A stretch of DNA of 64,000 nt from Parapristionchus giblindavisi (GCA_943737045.1 CALSFV010000014.1:682001-746000); one strand, 5' to 3'; shown: positions 26,294 through 37,772, numbered from the stretch's first letter. Numbers and translations: made by a program. The notes: generated from the sequence alone by a model not told the origin.

Positions 26294-26638
26294 GTCGTTG
26301 CATCGTATTTATGCGTACTCCACTACCCATCAAATATTTTATCAGAAATTATAGTTTACTTTTGCACCGCATAAAGTATATTATTTATTATTATTATTAT
26401 AACGAAACGAGCATTACTCAGTCTTTTAGAATTGACTTAAAATAAAGAAAGTTCGCTCGGGAAGAAATAATAATTACTGGAAAAGAACTGGTCTGAAAGC
26501 ACGAACTGTAGCTGTGATCGTAAATCCGTGGAAAGTAAATAAGAAAAGGGTGGGAGATGAATAAACGGGTCAAGTAATAACTCATAATAGAAGAACAGGA
26601 AGTGGAGTGAGCAAGAATAAACAATGGTAGATAAATCC

Positions 26639-26760
26639 TTAAAGGAATACCCCATGCTAATTTTACTCTCCGCATTGGCAATACTCTCTCGTAGACAAAG
26701 AAAGCGAGAGAGTGTGGCCAGAGCGGAGAGATTCAAATTAGCTTGGGGTGTGGCTTTAAA
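26639..26760. mobile_element. Hairpin MITE, CTCTCCGCTCTGGC family
   Basis: Well-preserved copy: TTAAAGGAATACCCCATGCT start, ACTCTCTCGTAGACAAAG centre and GGTGTGGCTTTAA end. The TTAA at each end fits a TTAA or TA target site. Confidence 0.9.
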
Positions 26761-26850
26761 CAATTCTGTTACTATCCACCTTTCTACGTTCAAATATCCT
26801 CAATTTACACACATTGAATAAACTAATTATTATCGGGTGCAAAATATACG

Positions 26851-26967
26851 TCATCCCAAGCTAATTTGAAAACAAAAGCTCTGACAACACTCTCTCGCTT
26901 ACTTTGTGTGCGAGAGAGTGATGCAAGAGAGGAGAGGTTCAAATTAGCTGCGGTGTGTGGCGCTTTG
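26851..26967. mobile_element. Hairpin MITE, CTCTCCGCTCTGGC family
   Basis: CCCAAGCTAATTTGAA left arm and TTCAAATTAGCTGCGG right arm. It lies only ~90 bp from the previous copy. Confidence 0.85.
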
Positions 26968-27114
26968 AGCACTACTTCAGAATAGGGTACCAGAATACCG
27001 GGCAAGTCCAAAATGATATGAAAAATGAAATAAACAGCAATGAAATGACGCTTAAATTAGACATTTATACTATTATTTTGAACTGGCACCCTATGCTGAA
27101 GTAGTGCCTGGCTT

Positions 27115-27505
27115 TCACAGTGTTCTGGTTCAAGCCATTTTGTTTCCATAGCCAGACAAGCGAAAGACGATTGCATTTGAGAGAGTTTCTATGTTGAGCG
27201 GTCGTTTTCGCTTTCAAAGTCTATAGAACATTGTGCTTTGAACAATTCTATTTCTGCCAACATTACTCCGCACACGCACAGAGAATATCCGCCAGGAATA
27301 GTGCAAGATTGAAAATATAATGGAACAAAAATATAGGTAGAAATGCGTGTTGTTGTTTAGTCGAAGTTTTAGTTAAGAAGAGTCACAGTATTCTGGTCCA
27401 AGCCATTTTTCTTCCAAAGCAAGACAAAGGAGAGACCATTGTATTCGAGAGAGTTTGTATGTTGAGCGGTCGTTCTTGCTTTGAAAGTCATGAGAACGCT
27501 GTGGA
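27115..27505. repeat. Direct repeat pair, ~120 bp each
   Basis: Segments 27115-27236 and 27383-27505 share TTCTGGT(T/C)CAAGCCATTTT, GAGAGAGTTT.TATGTTGAGC and GGTCGTT.T.GCTTT. Each runs from CACAGT to a TAGAAC or GAGAAC end. Unknown class. Confidence 0.8.
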
Positions 27506-28416
27506 GTATGTTTATGAAATTGAGAAATTGATCACACTATAGAACAATTGCACAAACTACACACCAAGGCTGTGCGGAAATACAGTTTTCCGGAAATTTT
27601 GGAAATTCGAAAAACAGAAAATGCACAGCACACAGAATACACGCATGTGATAACTATCATTATTATTATTTATTTTGTATTTGACATTATTATGCTGAAG
27701 GCAAACCGAATTTTCGATAGAGCTATCGGTATTTTATTAATTCCTATTATGATAAAAATCCTCACTACCTATGCTCTGGTCAAAAGGAACAAAAGTAGCA
27801 TTATCGACTATTGGACATTATCAACATCCACAACATGCACATTTATCGTGAATTATCACGCTCAGTAAGGACTTCTTCTCGACAATTTCTGAATCATCTT
27901 ATCCTTATCCTTATTTTTTTATTCCATCATAGTTGGCATAACATTATATGAGAGGATCGATGGATATTCGCCGCAAATATGGCGAAATCGTCGTTGTGTT
28001 TTGGGTACAGTGAGGGATAATCGATTAAGGAGATGATTCACACAAGTTTAATGAGCACATTATGTGTTGAAATATGAGAGAAGTAGGTCAAACAGTAGTA
28101 AACAAATGTGATCTTCAAACGAAAAAAAGAGAAATAAGAAGGTTTTCTCTGATTTTTTTCGCTACTTTTGAATAGAGCATAACATACTAGCTAGTATCTT
28201 CGCCAGTAACGAGAAGCTAACTAAATAGCTAACAACTAACAACTAACAGTTACTAGTAACTCGTAAATTTAGTAACTTCGCTCTCACATCATGCACTTTG
28301 CTTCATGGCTCCGTTCTTTGACCGTGTAATACCACCCACAAAGGCTAACATTAATTTACGGCTATTACATCGCGCATATTTTATAAAATTGCTTGCTCAC
28401 ATCTAGAGAAGCGGTG
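27506..28416. other. No supported gene
   Basis: One isolated 106-codon + frame at 27548-27868 lacks splice context or a known domain. The region 28190-28265 has CTAACAACTAACAACTAACA microrepeats. Confidence 0.4.
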
Positions 28417-28529
28417 TAAAGTGAAACCAGAGCTGATTCGAAACTCTCCGTTCTTCAACGCTCTCTCGCTTGCTTTGTCTACGAGAGAGCGTTGTCAGAG
28501 CGGAGAATTTCTAATAAGCTCGGTATGAG
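28417..28529. mobile_element. Hairpin MITE, CTCTCCGCTCTGGC family
   Basis: GAAACTCTCCGTTCTTCAAC left arm, TTTGTCTACGAGAGAGCG centre and CAGAGCGGAGAATTTC right arm. Confidence 0.85.
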
Positions 28530-28542
28530 TCATTAAAGAATC

Positions 28543-28654
28543 TTAAAGGAAGCGTAACCTCACTCAATGGTCTCTTCGACTCTCGTTGTTAGAGAACAGA
28601 GAAATAGTGTGCGCGATGAAGAGACCATTGAGTGAGGTAACGCTCCCTTTAAAG
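28543..28654. mobile_element. Hairpin MITE, CCTCACTCAATGGTCTCTTC family, copy 1
   Basis: Near-perfect hairpin: CCTCACTCAATGGTCTCTTC and its complement flank GTTAGAGAACAGAGAAATAG. Ends TTAAAGGAAGCG / CGCTCCCTTTAA. Other copies: 29301-29419, 41661-41744 and, degraded, about 58297-58377. Confidence 0.9.
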
Positions 28655-28850
28655 GACGCATGAAACGGCGCAAGGAAAAGCAGTGAGCGAGAGTATCATG
28701 TATAATAGTAGTGAAAAGGGAAAAGGTGCACACTCTCCTCCATCAGCCAATTGAGGGTTGGTAACGATCCTGCTATGACAACTACAACAACAATGGAGAG
28801 AGGTGGACAGAGGTGGAGAGGGTGACGAAATGCAGAGAACCGTTGATGAA

Positions 28851-28952
28851 GTGAATTTGTTGAGGGCTCTGACAATGCTCTCTCGCTCTCTTTGTCTACG
28901 AGAGAGTGTTGCCGGAGTGGAAAATAAAGTTAGCTCGTGGCGTGCCTTTAAG
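28851..28952. mobile_element. Hairpin MITE, CTCTCCGCTCTGGC family
   Basis: GCTCTGACAATGCTCTCTCG left arm; TAGCTCGTGGCGTGCCTTTA right end is intact, left end decayed. Confidence 0.75.
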
Positions 28953-29067
28953 GTAAGAGAGGGAGGTGGCGAAATGCAGAGAACTGTTGATGAAGTGAAT
29001 TTGTTAACGGTGTTACAGTTGTATTACGTGTCTCGTGTAAATTTTGAACCGAATTTTGTCATAAATG

Positions 29068-29169
<102 letters not shown>

Positions 29170-29300
29170 GTTTCAGCGAAAGGAAATTTAGTTCAAAAAT
29201 CACATTCTAAAGAGTTTACGTGGGAGAATACGTCGTTAATGTGAAGGCACCTAAGGTGTAAGGTAAAAACTGTGGATACTTGCCTGTCAGGAAACCAAAT

Positions 29301-29419
29301 TAAAGGGAGCGCAACCTCACTCAATGGTCTCTTCGACGCGCAATGCTCTCTCGTTGTTAGAGAACAGAGAAATAGTGTGCGCAATGAAGAGACCATTGAG
29401 TGAGGTAACGCTCCCTTTA
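29301..29419. mobile_element. Hairpin MITE, CCTCACTCAATGGTCTCTTC family, copy 2
   Basis: Full-length copy with TTAAAGGGAGCG / CGCTCCCTTTAA ends, immediately followed by a MITE of the other hairpin family with no spacer. Confidence 0.9.
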
Positions 29420-29526
29420 AGGGCACACAACGTTCTCCGCTCTGGCAATGCTCACTCGCTCTCTTTGTCTACGAGAGAGTGTTGACGGAGCGGAAAATTA
29501 AGCTAGCTCGTGGTGTGCTTTTAAGT
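29417..29526. mobile_element. Hairpin MITE, CTCTCCGCTCTGGC family
   Basis: GTTCTCCGCTCTGGCAATG left arm, TTTGTCTACGAGAGAGTG centre and CTCGTGGTGTGCTTTTAA right end. It shares the TTTAA junction with the preceding MITE. Confidence 0.85.
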
Positions 29527-29608
29527 TAAGCTCTATGGATACTTGTCACTCGAGAGAAAAAATACTTCGAATGATGCATTCGAATTACGAAAAAATTGCA
29601 AAAATATT

Positions 29609-29690
29609 CGCAGCGAGCAGGGTTCGAACCTACGCGGGCAATGCCAATTAGATTTCAAGTCTAACTCCTTAACCACTCGGACATCGCTGC
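29609..29690 (-). tRNA. tRNA-Ser(UGA)
   Basis: An 82-nt class II tRNA with a 7-bp acceptor stem (GCAGCGA/TCGCTGC), anticodon loop CTTGAAA (UGA), a long variable arm and a GGTTCGAACC T-arm. It differs from the copy at 39015-39096 by one base in the variable arm. At least ~90 bp of upstream sequence is shared with that copy. Confidence 0.93.
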
Positions 29691-30123
29691 ATATCAAAGA
29701 AGAATTTACTGTGTAGTTTTATGAGTTTCTGACGATAAACAATAGGGATAAAAACAATAGGGACAGATAACTGGTGCAAAAGGCCCATGCCGCATATTTA
29801 ATTAATTATAATTGAGATGGATTCGATAGCATCGCTGTTCCTTCTGATATCGATGAAATGTTCGAGTTAATGCTTACATTTAGACGTAGCGGCCGAAACA
29901 CCATAAGGCACATTATAACCATCCTACATATTTCTTTTAAATAATTTACATTTTACGTGCATGCAAACCTATACTTGTACATCTATTATTTTTATATTGT
30001 TGATTTAATTACAATGTTTATGTGTTTATGCTTCCTAGTGATTACTTGCCAATCAGATTAAGATGAAAGAAAAATTATTCAAGATAGAAATAACGCTTGT
30101 ATGGGACCTCACTGAGTCACCTC
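29691..30123. repeat. tRNA 5' flank duplication followed by dispersed repeat
   Basis: 29691-29870 matches 33118-33470 (interrupted there by AATA repeats): ATCAAAGAAGAATTTACTGT-like, GGCCCATGCCGC and GAGATGGATTCGATA blocks. 29884-30010 is a copy of the GTAGCGGCCGAAACACCATA repeat. 30060-30123 is the left half of the repeat also at 11.1 kb. Confidence 0.65.
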
Positions 30124-30331
30124 CTCTGGTATTTCCAAACTAGTAGTTTACTTACGTTACGTCACAGACTAGTAGTTTACTGCTAGTTTACTACAAGTGA
30201 AAGAACATTTGACGAAATGTATTACCGTATTATACACCACTTGTAGTAAACTTACGTTTAACTAGCCGTAGACTTGCAAGTCTACGGCTGGTGGGAAATA
30301 TAAGTAAACTGCTAGTTTGAAAATACCAGAG
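30124..30331. mobile_element. 208-bp MITE, CTCTGGTATTTT family, stem variant
   Basis: Same length, same terminal repeats and same core (GAAAGAACATTTGACGAA) as the 13.2-kb copy, but the ACTTTAAGTAGA stem blocks are replaced by ACTAGTAGTTTACT-type blocks that still pair with each other. It is inserted in a repeat whose uninterrupted form is at 11.1 kb. Confidence 0.85.
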
Positions 30332-30512
30332 CACGCCCCAGACTAATCAGTCGTTTAGTGGCAACCATTCCTAACAATTGCTTCTGCGCTTGATAAAATT
30401 GTGATCATTAAATTGCAACTGTATTTCTTGGTGAATGAATCGCTCAATGGAGCATTAAAATTGAAGAGAGATGAGTGTGAACAATATTTTACTTGTATGA
30501 TTTTGTTATATT

Positions 30513-31285
30513 GATGAACAATAGAGCAGATTTGTAATTAATATAGGCTGATAGAGGTCCGTCGCGTTATCAGCGAATCGGTTGAAGGCAGGGAAATGGG
30601 GGGGGGGGGTTATGGGGTGGATAATTATAAGTCACCAAGAAGGGTGGGGGGGGATTATCAATTAATATCTACCATTTTCTAGCACTGAAATCTTTCCTCC
30701 ATGAGAGATAGGCGAAACGATGACAAGATGAGTCCATTTTGCCTAATATATTTATTGAGGTGATATCAAAATTCTTCTTCTTCTTCTTATTATTATTATT
30801 ATCAAAATTCTACATATCAATCAATAAAACCACTCCTACTTTATTCATATAAATTGTATATCTTTACATAGAGAAATGTAATGAAATTGATATTTTGTGA
30901 ATTATTTCAGTTGCCAGTGGGGAGTCGGTTCCTGAGAGGGTGGGAGGGATACTAGGGATGTTATGACACGATCAAAGTTGAGAGGTAGAGTTTAATTGGG
31001 TAAATTATGGATATAATGTCAAAATTGGGAGTAAAAAGCGGTAGGTGAAGTTGAGAGGTAAGAGATACATTGGAAATAATTCCAAAGTGATCTAATATGA
31101 GAATATTATCATACAAGACGCTTATGAATATATTTTTGGAAAAAAACGATAAAACAGAAGTTGAAAGAAATTGTAAATAATCAACAAAAAAAACAAATTT
31201 CATGAACAGGTTGAAATATAAAAATAGCCGTGAAGGTCAGGGAAATAACAGTTGAGTCGAGAGAAAGTGCATTTAAGAAGTCAAT
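30513..31285. repeat. Third, diverged copy of the outer arm of the 34.4-38.6 kb palindrome
   Basis: CAATAGAGCAGATTTG, GTCCGTCGCGTTATCAGCGA, GAGTCGGTTCCTGAGAGGGT and GCCGTGAAGGTCAGGGAAA occur in the same order as in 34393-35140. Homology stops just after TGCATTTAA. No gene is seen between here and 31535. Confidence 0.9.
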
Positions 31286-31534
31286 GAGTATCGAAATAGC
31301 TTCAGCACATGTAAAATATTATCTGTGATTAAATTATTTTCAACTGATATTGCTTCAGGATATTTACAAATAAATCGGTCATAGATCATATCGGCCGAAG
31401 AAGAGATAAGGTCGTCCGGACTGAATTGGACTTGAATTGTCACTAGCCTAGCAGTGATCAACCGCAGAACTTGGTATGCTTTGAATAACGGGTTGTACCG
31501 TAACCGCTACCGTTATATCGACCATAGCTGTCTC

Positions 31535-31742
31535 TTTCTTATCGATTATCTTAGTATCTTTCTTATCGATTATCTTAGTATCTTTCTTATCGATTATCTT
31601 AGTATCTTTCTTATCGATTATCTTAGTATCTTTCTTATCGATTATCTTAGTATCTTTCTTATCGATTATCTTAGTATCTTTCTTATCGATTATCTTAGTA
31701 TCTTTCTTATCGATTATCTTAGTATCTTTCTTATCGATTAAT
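31535..31742. repeat. 24-bp minisatellite, ~8.5 copies
   Basis: Identical tandem units of TCTTTCTTATCGATTATCTT plus AGTA. There are no spacers, so this is not CRISPR-like. It lies just downstream of the small gene at 31746-32467. Confidence 0.97.
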
Positions 31743-31745
31743 GAA

Positions 31746-32158
31746 TCAGAAACACTCCCAACCGTACAATCCAGGCGATGTTTGCAAATCTGAGAATACA
31801 AAATATTATCAATTGTTTAACGTCTCTTATACCAACATATTTCTGATGTTGGCGTGTTATCTTTGAGAGAAGGAAGCGATTGCAATGAGCTATCCCATTA
31901 AAGCCGCCTCCATAAAGCAAAGCGTAAACGCCCTCGTAAAATCTCTGCTTATCCTGAAAGCATTTTGTAGAATTATTAGTTTACGGTCAAATTTCAATTA
32001 AACACACACCTCGAGCTAAATTTGAAACTCTCTCCTCTACCAATGCTCTCTCGCTTTCGGTATCCCTTAGAGAATTACAGGTTCAAAGAATCCAGAGTTA
32101 TGCGAGTTACTTAGTTATTTTATTTCGTAATAATAATAATAATAATAATTATTATTAT

Positions 32159-32240
<82 letters not shown>

Positions 32241-32467
32241 TACCCAGGAGTTATGTTCGTTCGGATCTGTTTTGTATGAATACCAAGTATTTCCAAGGAC
32301 GTAAAAACCGAACAAACTTAGGGAGATTCCTGCAATTGGGTTTGAAAAAATGAAAAAAAAAACGAATGAAGTAGAACAAAGTTTCAAAGTTTCGTACCTA
32401 ATACATGAAAAAAACATGCGAACACTTGCAATGCAATCCTTAAACGAGCAAACTTGCGGCAATCCAT
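31746..32467 (-). CDS. Small membrane protein candidate, ~106 aa
   Basis: Exons 32467-32398, 32329-32244, 31953-31833 and 31789-31746 join in phase with GT-AG sites; the last intron is only 43 nt. The product starts MDCRKFARLRIALQVF and carries one clear membrane segment spanning exons 1-2 (ALQVFACFFHVL, then GISLSLFGFYVL), followed by polar YSYKTDPNEHNSW and a weaker hydrophobic stretch. If the 43-nt intron is retained, the frame changes and ends in another hydrophobic run (QLIIFCILRFANIAWIV). Exon 2 matches the length and phase (86 nt, 1 to 0) of exon 3 of the gene at 39.5-41.1 kb. Function unknown. Confidence 0.45.
32129..32240. repeat. (AAT)n microsatellite
   Basis: About 110 bp of AAT/ATT repeats inside an intron of the small membrane-protein candidate, immediately after its exon 2 donor. 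Confidence 0.97.
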
Positions 32468-32654
32468 TTTGAAACAACGTGGGAATTGGACGACTCTAAT
32501 CTAAAATATATTCAGCTTATTGATCGCTAAAATCATCGCAAATTTTTGAAACACTTGACGGGAATAGAAGAGGATTCTTCGTGAAGAGAGTGGAGAGAGA
32601 ATAGAGCGTATTGATTTTGGCGATAGAGAGACAGCGATGTTGCGAGAGGCAGAG

Positions 32655-32970
32655 GCGAGCAGAGAGATCGCGAAAATGTGACTGAGAAGCTCCGATAGGT
32701 GGAAGCGCTCTCTCATTCTCCAATGCTCTCTCGTCTGTCTCTAAACGTCTAAGCCCTCCCTGATCTGCACACTCTCTCGTTTCTCTACTTATCTTGTATC
32801 TTTCACTTCTCCATGCTCTCTAGCCTTTCTCTGACTACCTGTGCTCTCTTCGAATCCTTCCCTCTCTCGCTTCGCGTTCTGTTGACCTTCGGACATTGCG
32901 TAAGAGCGACGACGAGGGAGCAGGGCGAATAGAGAGAGCACAGAGAAAGAGAGCGGTTAGTGAGTGTGGA
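32655..32970. repeat. CTCTC/GAGAG dispersed repeat, second copy
   Basis: GTGACTGAGAAGCTCCGATA, GATCTGCACACTCTCTCG and GCGTAAGAGCGACGACGAG match 23.5-23.8 kb in order. Confidence 0.75.
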
Positions 32971-33041
32971 CTAGACACGGTGTGGAGCTGTGCATTTTAC
33001 GTTTTACGATTTTACGAATTTTCCGATTTTTCGATTTTATT

Positions 33042-33117
33042 CGCAGCGAGCAGGGTTCGAACCTACGCGGGCAATGCCCATTAGATTTCAAGTCTAACTC
33101 CTTACGGACATCGCTGC
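33042..33117 (-). pseudogene. tRNA-Ser(UGA) pseudogene, D-arm deletion
   Basis: Identical to the 39.0-kb tRNA-Ser except for a 6-nt deletion in the D-arm (CTCCTTACGGACATC where the intact copies have CTCCTTAACCACTCGGAC). The acceptor stem, anticodon arm and T-arm are intact, but A-box loss should abolish transcription or folding. The duplicated 5' flank confirms common origin with 29609-29690. Confidence 0.85.
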
Positions 33118-33304
33118 ACATCAACAAATATTTTCCAGCGTAGTTTTATGAGATTCTGACGATATACAATAGTCAAAGAAATGGTGCAGAAAGGCCCATA
33201 CCGCTTACTTAATTAATTATAATTAAGATGGATTCGATAATCATTATTATTATTTCTCCTATCGCTCCTGTATTTGCTGTCGCACCTCTCACGTGTGTAT
33301 CATA

Positions 33305-33427
<123 letters not shown>

Positions 33428-33809
33428 AGACAGTTCCAATCGTTCTTCCTTCTGATATCGATGAAATGCTCGAGTTCATGCTTAGTGATTCTTGTCAATC
33501 AGAAGAAGATGAAAGAAACAACACTTCCTATTGATAATCACTAATCAACCAATATTTATCAGGTTCACACTGTGGTGTGCTGGGATATGGAATCACTGAT
33601 TACATATCTATTATCTATATGTAATTCTTCCAATTCTCCCTCTTGATTCCCTCCCCACCATTCCACTTCCTTTTTCTTTTGGTACTTGCAAGAACAACAA
33701 TGAACACAAGAAGGAATAGCATTTATTCACGAAAAAACATCATCAAAACTATAAGAATTGGAAATAGATATGTCGGGATACATGATTACAATATAGGAGA
33801 GTAAGAGGG

Positions 33810-34114
33810 TTATGGATTAATTGATCTACAGACAGCATAACCTCTTTCGAACCCACCCCCCCCCCCAGGGGCGGATATGCTGTTGAATTGTTGACACGCT
33901 TCACCAAAGTTTGGCGCACGTGTTCTGGCATCCGTCTTCAGGAACTGTAAAATGTTCTTTTAATTTATTTACATTTTCTCAATCTTTCCACTTACCCATA
34001 ACATGGGACTATTCCAGAGTCTTGATGCCTCGTCGGCGTCCCTTCCATTGGGGCCGAAGTTTTGCCAGTGTCGGCATCGTCCACGCACTGGCGGGTGGGC
34101 TTCCACTGGCACAC
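33810..34114 (-). CDS. Two candidate 3' exons of an unidentified gene
   Basis: Exons 34114-33996 (acceptor TACTTCAG, donor GTAAGT) and 33944-33810 (acceptor TTTTACAG, ending TAA) join in phase if the gene enters with one nucleotide. They then encode CRHWQNFGPNGRDADEASRL and, in the last exon, FLKTDARTRAPNFGEACQQF plus a glycine run. The glycine run comes from an 11-bp C homopolymer, so one sequencing error would change the end. Another frame of the first exon (CQWKPTRQCVDDADTG) is also open but stops quickly. Upstream exons could lie in the palindrome. No family recognised. Confidence 0.35.
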
Positions 34115-35223
34115 CTGAAGTAGATACAGTAGACGACAAAATTATATCATATTTCAGTTTTTTCGTCATAACATGCTTAAAAGTGGTCAAATCTTTCCCA
34201 ATTTTTTACAGGTAATAATCCGTCCATATATGGTTCTTTGGGCAATTACTTGTTAAAATACCGCAAAAAGCAAAATTTTAAAAATTATTTTGCCAAAATT
34301 GTGAAGTTGACGTTTTCTGTTTTATTTTCTAACAATTTTTATTTTATACTTGTTCGTTTTAATTCATGTTACCATTCATCATGACATATGAACAATAGAG
34401 CAGATTTGAAATTAATATAGGCTGATAGAAGTCCGTCGCGTTATCAGCGAATCGGGTGAAGGCAGCAGGGAAATGGGGGGGGGGGTGTATGGGGTGGATA
34501 ATGATAAGTGACGAAGAGGGGTGGGGGATGAGGGGTGGGAATTATCAATTAATATCTACAGTGTTCTAGCACTGAAATCTTTCCTCCATGAGAGATAGGC
34601 CAGACGATGACAAGATGAGTCCATTTTGCCAAATTTATTTATTTGGGTGATATCAAAATTCTACATATCAATCAATAAAAATAATCATACTTTATTCATA
34701 TAAATTGCATATCTTTACATAGAGAAATGAAATGAAATGGATATTTTGTGAATTATTTCAGTTGCCAGTGGGGAGTCGGTTCCTGAGAGGGTGGGAGGGA
34801 TAGTAGGGATGTTATGACTCGATCAAAGTTGAGAGGTAGAGTTTAATTGAGTAAATTATGGATATAATTGCAAAATTGGGTGGGAGTCAAGAGAGGTAGG
34901 TGAAGTTGAGAGGTAAGAGATACATTGGAAATAATTCTAAAGTGAACAAATTGGAGAACATTATCGTATCATACAATATGAACATATTTTTTGGAAAAAG
35001 AAAGATAAAAACAGAAGTTGAAAGAAATTGTAAATAATCAACAACAGAAACAAACAAATTTTATGAACAGGCAAAAATATAAAAATAGCCGTGAAGGTCA
35101 GGGAAAGAACAGTTGAGTCGAGAAAAATTGCATTTAATAAAATGAATTACTTAAATTGGTTTTCCGATGGATCAGTGAAAATACTAAAAAGTAGATTATT
35201 TTATGCATTTCTAATAGTGTGCG

Positions 35224-35548
35224 CTAGAGTTGGCAATTCGAGCGTTGCGGGCCCGCAAAGAAATTGTCTTTTCATTGCTAGTTATTGCGGGCCCGCAATG
35301 CGGTGTGAAATCATTGCGTCCCGCAATTTCGAATGGTGCGGTGTAAAATCATTGCGGGCCCGCAAAGTCATTTTCCTCTCCTCTTCCTTCTCCCTTCATT
35401 CTCTCGGGGAGCAAAAGGACTTTGCGGGCCCGCAATGCCATTGCGGGCCCGCAATGATTTTACACCGCACCATTCGAGTTTGCGGGCCCGCAATGAATTA
35501 CACCGCTTTGCGGGCCCGCAATGAATAGTGCGTTATTGCCAACTCTAG
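35224..35548. mobile_element. GGGCCC-palindrome MITE, copy 1 (left arm)
   Basis: Ends CTAGAGTTGGCAAT / ATTGCCAACTCTAG. The interior carries about seven TTGCGGGCCCGCAA palindromes, spaced irregularly, with CGCACCATTCGA/TCGAATGGTGCG between them. Confidence 0.9.
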
Positions 35549-35783
35549 TGTGCGCCATGAAGAGCCCGCCCTTTTAAGTTACCATAAGGCTACTTTGTCG
35601 AATCTTCGAAATAGAAATCTTTCCTATGATTTTATATGATAAATTTATGAAAATCGACGCAATATCAGCGTAGAAAATTCCATTATTTTGTCCATGTCAT
35701 GAAATTTATTTTCCCATAAATATCCAGTAAAGGTTTTTTCACACGAGGAGGCTAGAACTAACGTGGTAAATGCAAATAAAAAA

Positions 35784-35882
35784 TTACCTGCAGTAATCAA
35801 ACATGATAGGTCCTCCAGAAATCATGCTTACTATTGAGCCCGCGGTGACAAGGCATACGATAATGATATCGCCCCACGTCAT
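35784..35882 (-). CDS. 32-codon membrane ORF / exon in the left palindrome arm
   Basis: An exon with good borders (AATAATCAG|A before the ATG, TGCAG|GTAAT at the end) reads MTWGDIIIVCLVTAGS then IVSMISGGPIMFDYC, a single membrane helix. Read through the donor, it stops after Arg32. It is preceded by a 49-nt intron and an upstream exon (35993-35934), which is open in more than one frame; with the frame starting MDSNYNNYNLCSLPT the downstream exon gives a different 48-aa product. Its length and TM pattern resemble the end of the 47.6-kb gene. Frame choice is unresolved. Confidence 0.35.
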   Translation of the reverse strand: MTWGDIIIVCLVTAGSIVSMISGGPIMFDYCR

Positions 35883-36515
35883 TCTGATTATTAGATTATA
35901 TTGCAAAATTGGAGGAGCATATTCTAACTTACCTTGGAGGAGCACACGGTGGGCAAGGAGCACAAATTGTAATTGTTGTAATTGGAGTCCATGTTGGAGA
36001 TGATGACGTTTGGAGACGTATGGAGTCGTTCCACTTAAAAGAAAACACATAAACACGACGTAACCGCTCCTAATGAAATGAAAGATACAGTATCTGCAAA
36101 AAGGATCCGGTCACTATTTTATAACTTTTGATATACATAGGAAAGCAATCAATCTGATCATTTGAGTCAATGTATAATTTAGCAAGGTATACAACCATGA
36201 TGTGTTGGAAAATCACCTCTACTAATAACTACTTTTTATTCACTAATATCTAATTTCGTGAGTACATTTGCATGATTAACTATGATCTATTTCAATTTCA
36301 ATTTGTTCACTAATGCGTAATTATGACGCAATCGGAATGCACTTTTAGAAAAAAGTATGGTTCTTCAGTTAGAAGTGTTGTTCTTCTGCAACACACTGAG
36401 AGTGGAAACATTTACTAGAGTTGTCCAGTTAACAACATTTGAATAGCTCTGACTCCGATTTCCGTAGCGGGACATGAAAAACAATTTTTTTGAAGGACTA
36501 ATTATGAGACCATAC

Positions 36516-36655
36516 CGTTCAGAGGTTAGGTCTTTCAACATTAAGGTTCCTCTTAGGGCAGCTCCGTAATTTATCAAATAATGATTTTCCTGATTTTGCT
36601 TCCGTTCGAATATCTTTCGGACCCGCACCAAACTTTCTGCTGACAAGGGAATGCC
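36516..36655 (-). other. Candidate exon in the palindrome spacer
   Basis: Bounded by GGCTTCAG| and CG|GTATGG, open for 46 codons (GIPLSAESLVRVRKIFER ... NYGAALRGTLMLKDLTSE). It leaves with two nucleotides, which fits in phase with the exon starting after TCTTTTAAG in the left arm (about 36027). Unidentified. Confidence 0.3.
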
Positions 36656-37113
36656 CTGAAGCCACACGCACCGATCAGGTCCAAATTTTTACTGGAGGTA
36701 CATCTCATATAGGGATGAGATTTGGCGGTATCAGAAATTGCAAAGCTCTTCTTTGAAATTTTAAAAATATTTTTAAAAAATCGATGATATAATTTACATG
36801 GTTGTATACCTTGCTAAATTATACATTGACTCAAATGATCAGATTGATTGCTTTCCTATGTATATCAAAAGTTATAAAAAAGTGACCGGATCCTTTTTGC
36901 AGATACTGTATCTTTCATTTCATTAGGAGCGGTTACGTCGTGTTTATGTGTTTTCTTTTAAGTGGAACGACTCCATACGTCTCCAAACGTCATCATCTCC
37001 AACATGGACTCCAATTACAACAATTACAATTTGTGCTCCTTGCCCACCGTGTGCTCCTCCAAGGTAAGTTAGAATATGCTCCTCCAATTTTGCAATATAA
37101 TCTAATAATCAGA

Positions 37114-37212
37114 ATGACGTGGGGCGATATCATTATCGTATGCCTTGGCACCGCGGGCTCAATAGTAAGCATGATTTCTGGAGGACCTATCATGTTTGAT
37201 TACTGCAGGTAA
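37114..37212 (+). CDS. 32-codon membrane ORF / exon, mirrored copy
   Basis: Mirror image of 35784-35882 in the right arm. One difference is seen: Val12 is Gly12 (CLGTAGS). The associated upstream exon is 37004-37063 and the 49-nt intron 37064-37112. AATAAA lies at about 37285. This copy lacks the outer exons near 34 kb and is probably a truncated duplicate. Confidence 0.3.
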   Translation: MTWGDIIIVCLGTAGSIVSMISGGPIMFDYCR

Positions 37213-37447
37213 TTTTTTATTTGCATTTACCACGTTAGTTCTAGCCTCCTCGTGTGAAAAAACCTTTACTGGATATTTATGGGAAAATAAATTTCATGAC
37301 ATGGACAAAATAATGGAATTTTCTACGCTGATATTGCGTCGATTTTCATAAATTTATCATATAAAATCATAGGAAAGATTTCTATTTCGAAGATTCGACA
37401 AAGTAGCCTTATGGTAACTTAAAAGGGCGGGCTCTTCATGGCGCACA

Positions 37448-37772
37448 CTAGAGTTGGCAATAACGCACTATTCATTGCGGGCCCGCAGAGCGGTGTAATT
37501 CATTGCGGGCCCGCAAACTCGAATGGTGCGGTGTAAAATCATTGCGGGCCCGCAATGGCATTGCGGGCCCGCAAAGTCCTTTTGCTCCCCGAGAGAATGA
37601 AGGGAGAAGGAAGAGGAGAGGAAAATGACTTTGCGGGCCCGCAATGATTTTACACCGCACCATTCGAAATTGCGGGACGCAATGATTTCACACCGCATTG
37701 CGGGCCCGCAATCACTAGCAATGAAAAGACAATTTCTTTGCGGGCCCGCAACGCTCGAATTGCCAACTCTAG
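37448..37772. mobile_element. GGGCCC-palindrome MITE, copy 2 (right arm)
   Basis: Inverted duplicate of 35224-35548, with only a few substitutions (for example one GGGACGC variant). Confidence 0.9.

Noticed and set aside
27548..27868. 106-codon + frame with hydrophobic runs
   Set aside because: Isolated, AT-driven composition, no acceptor or donor logic.
31448..31801. DKKDTKII repeat protein, and the idea of a CRISPR array
   Set aside because: 24-bp contiguous tandem units without spacers; both strands are open only because the period is a multiple of three.
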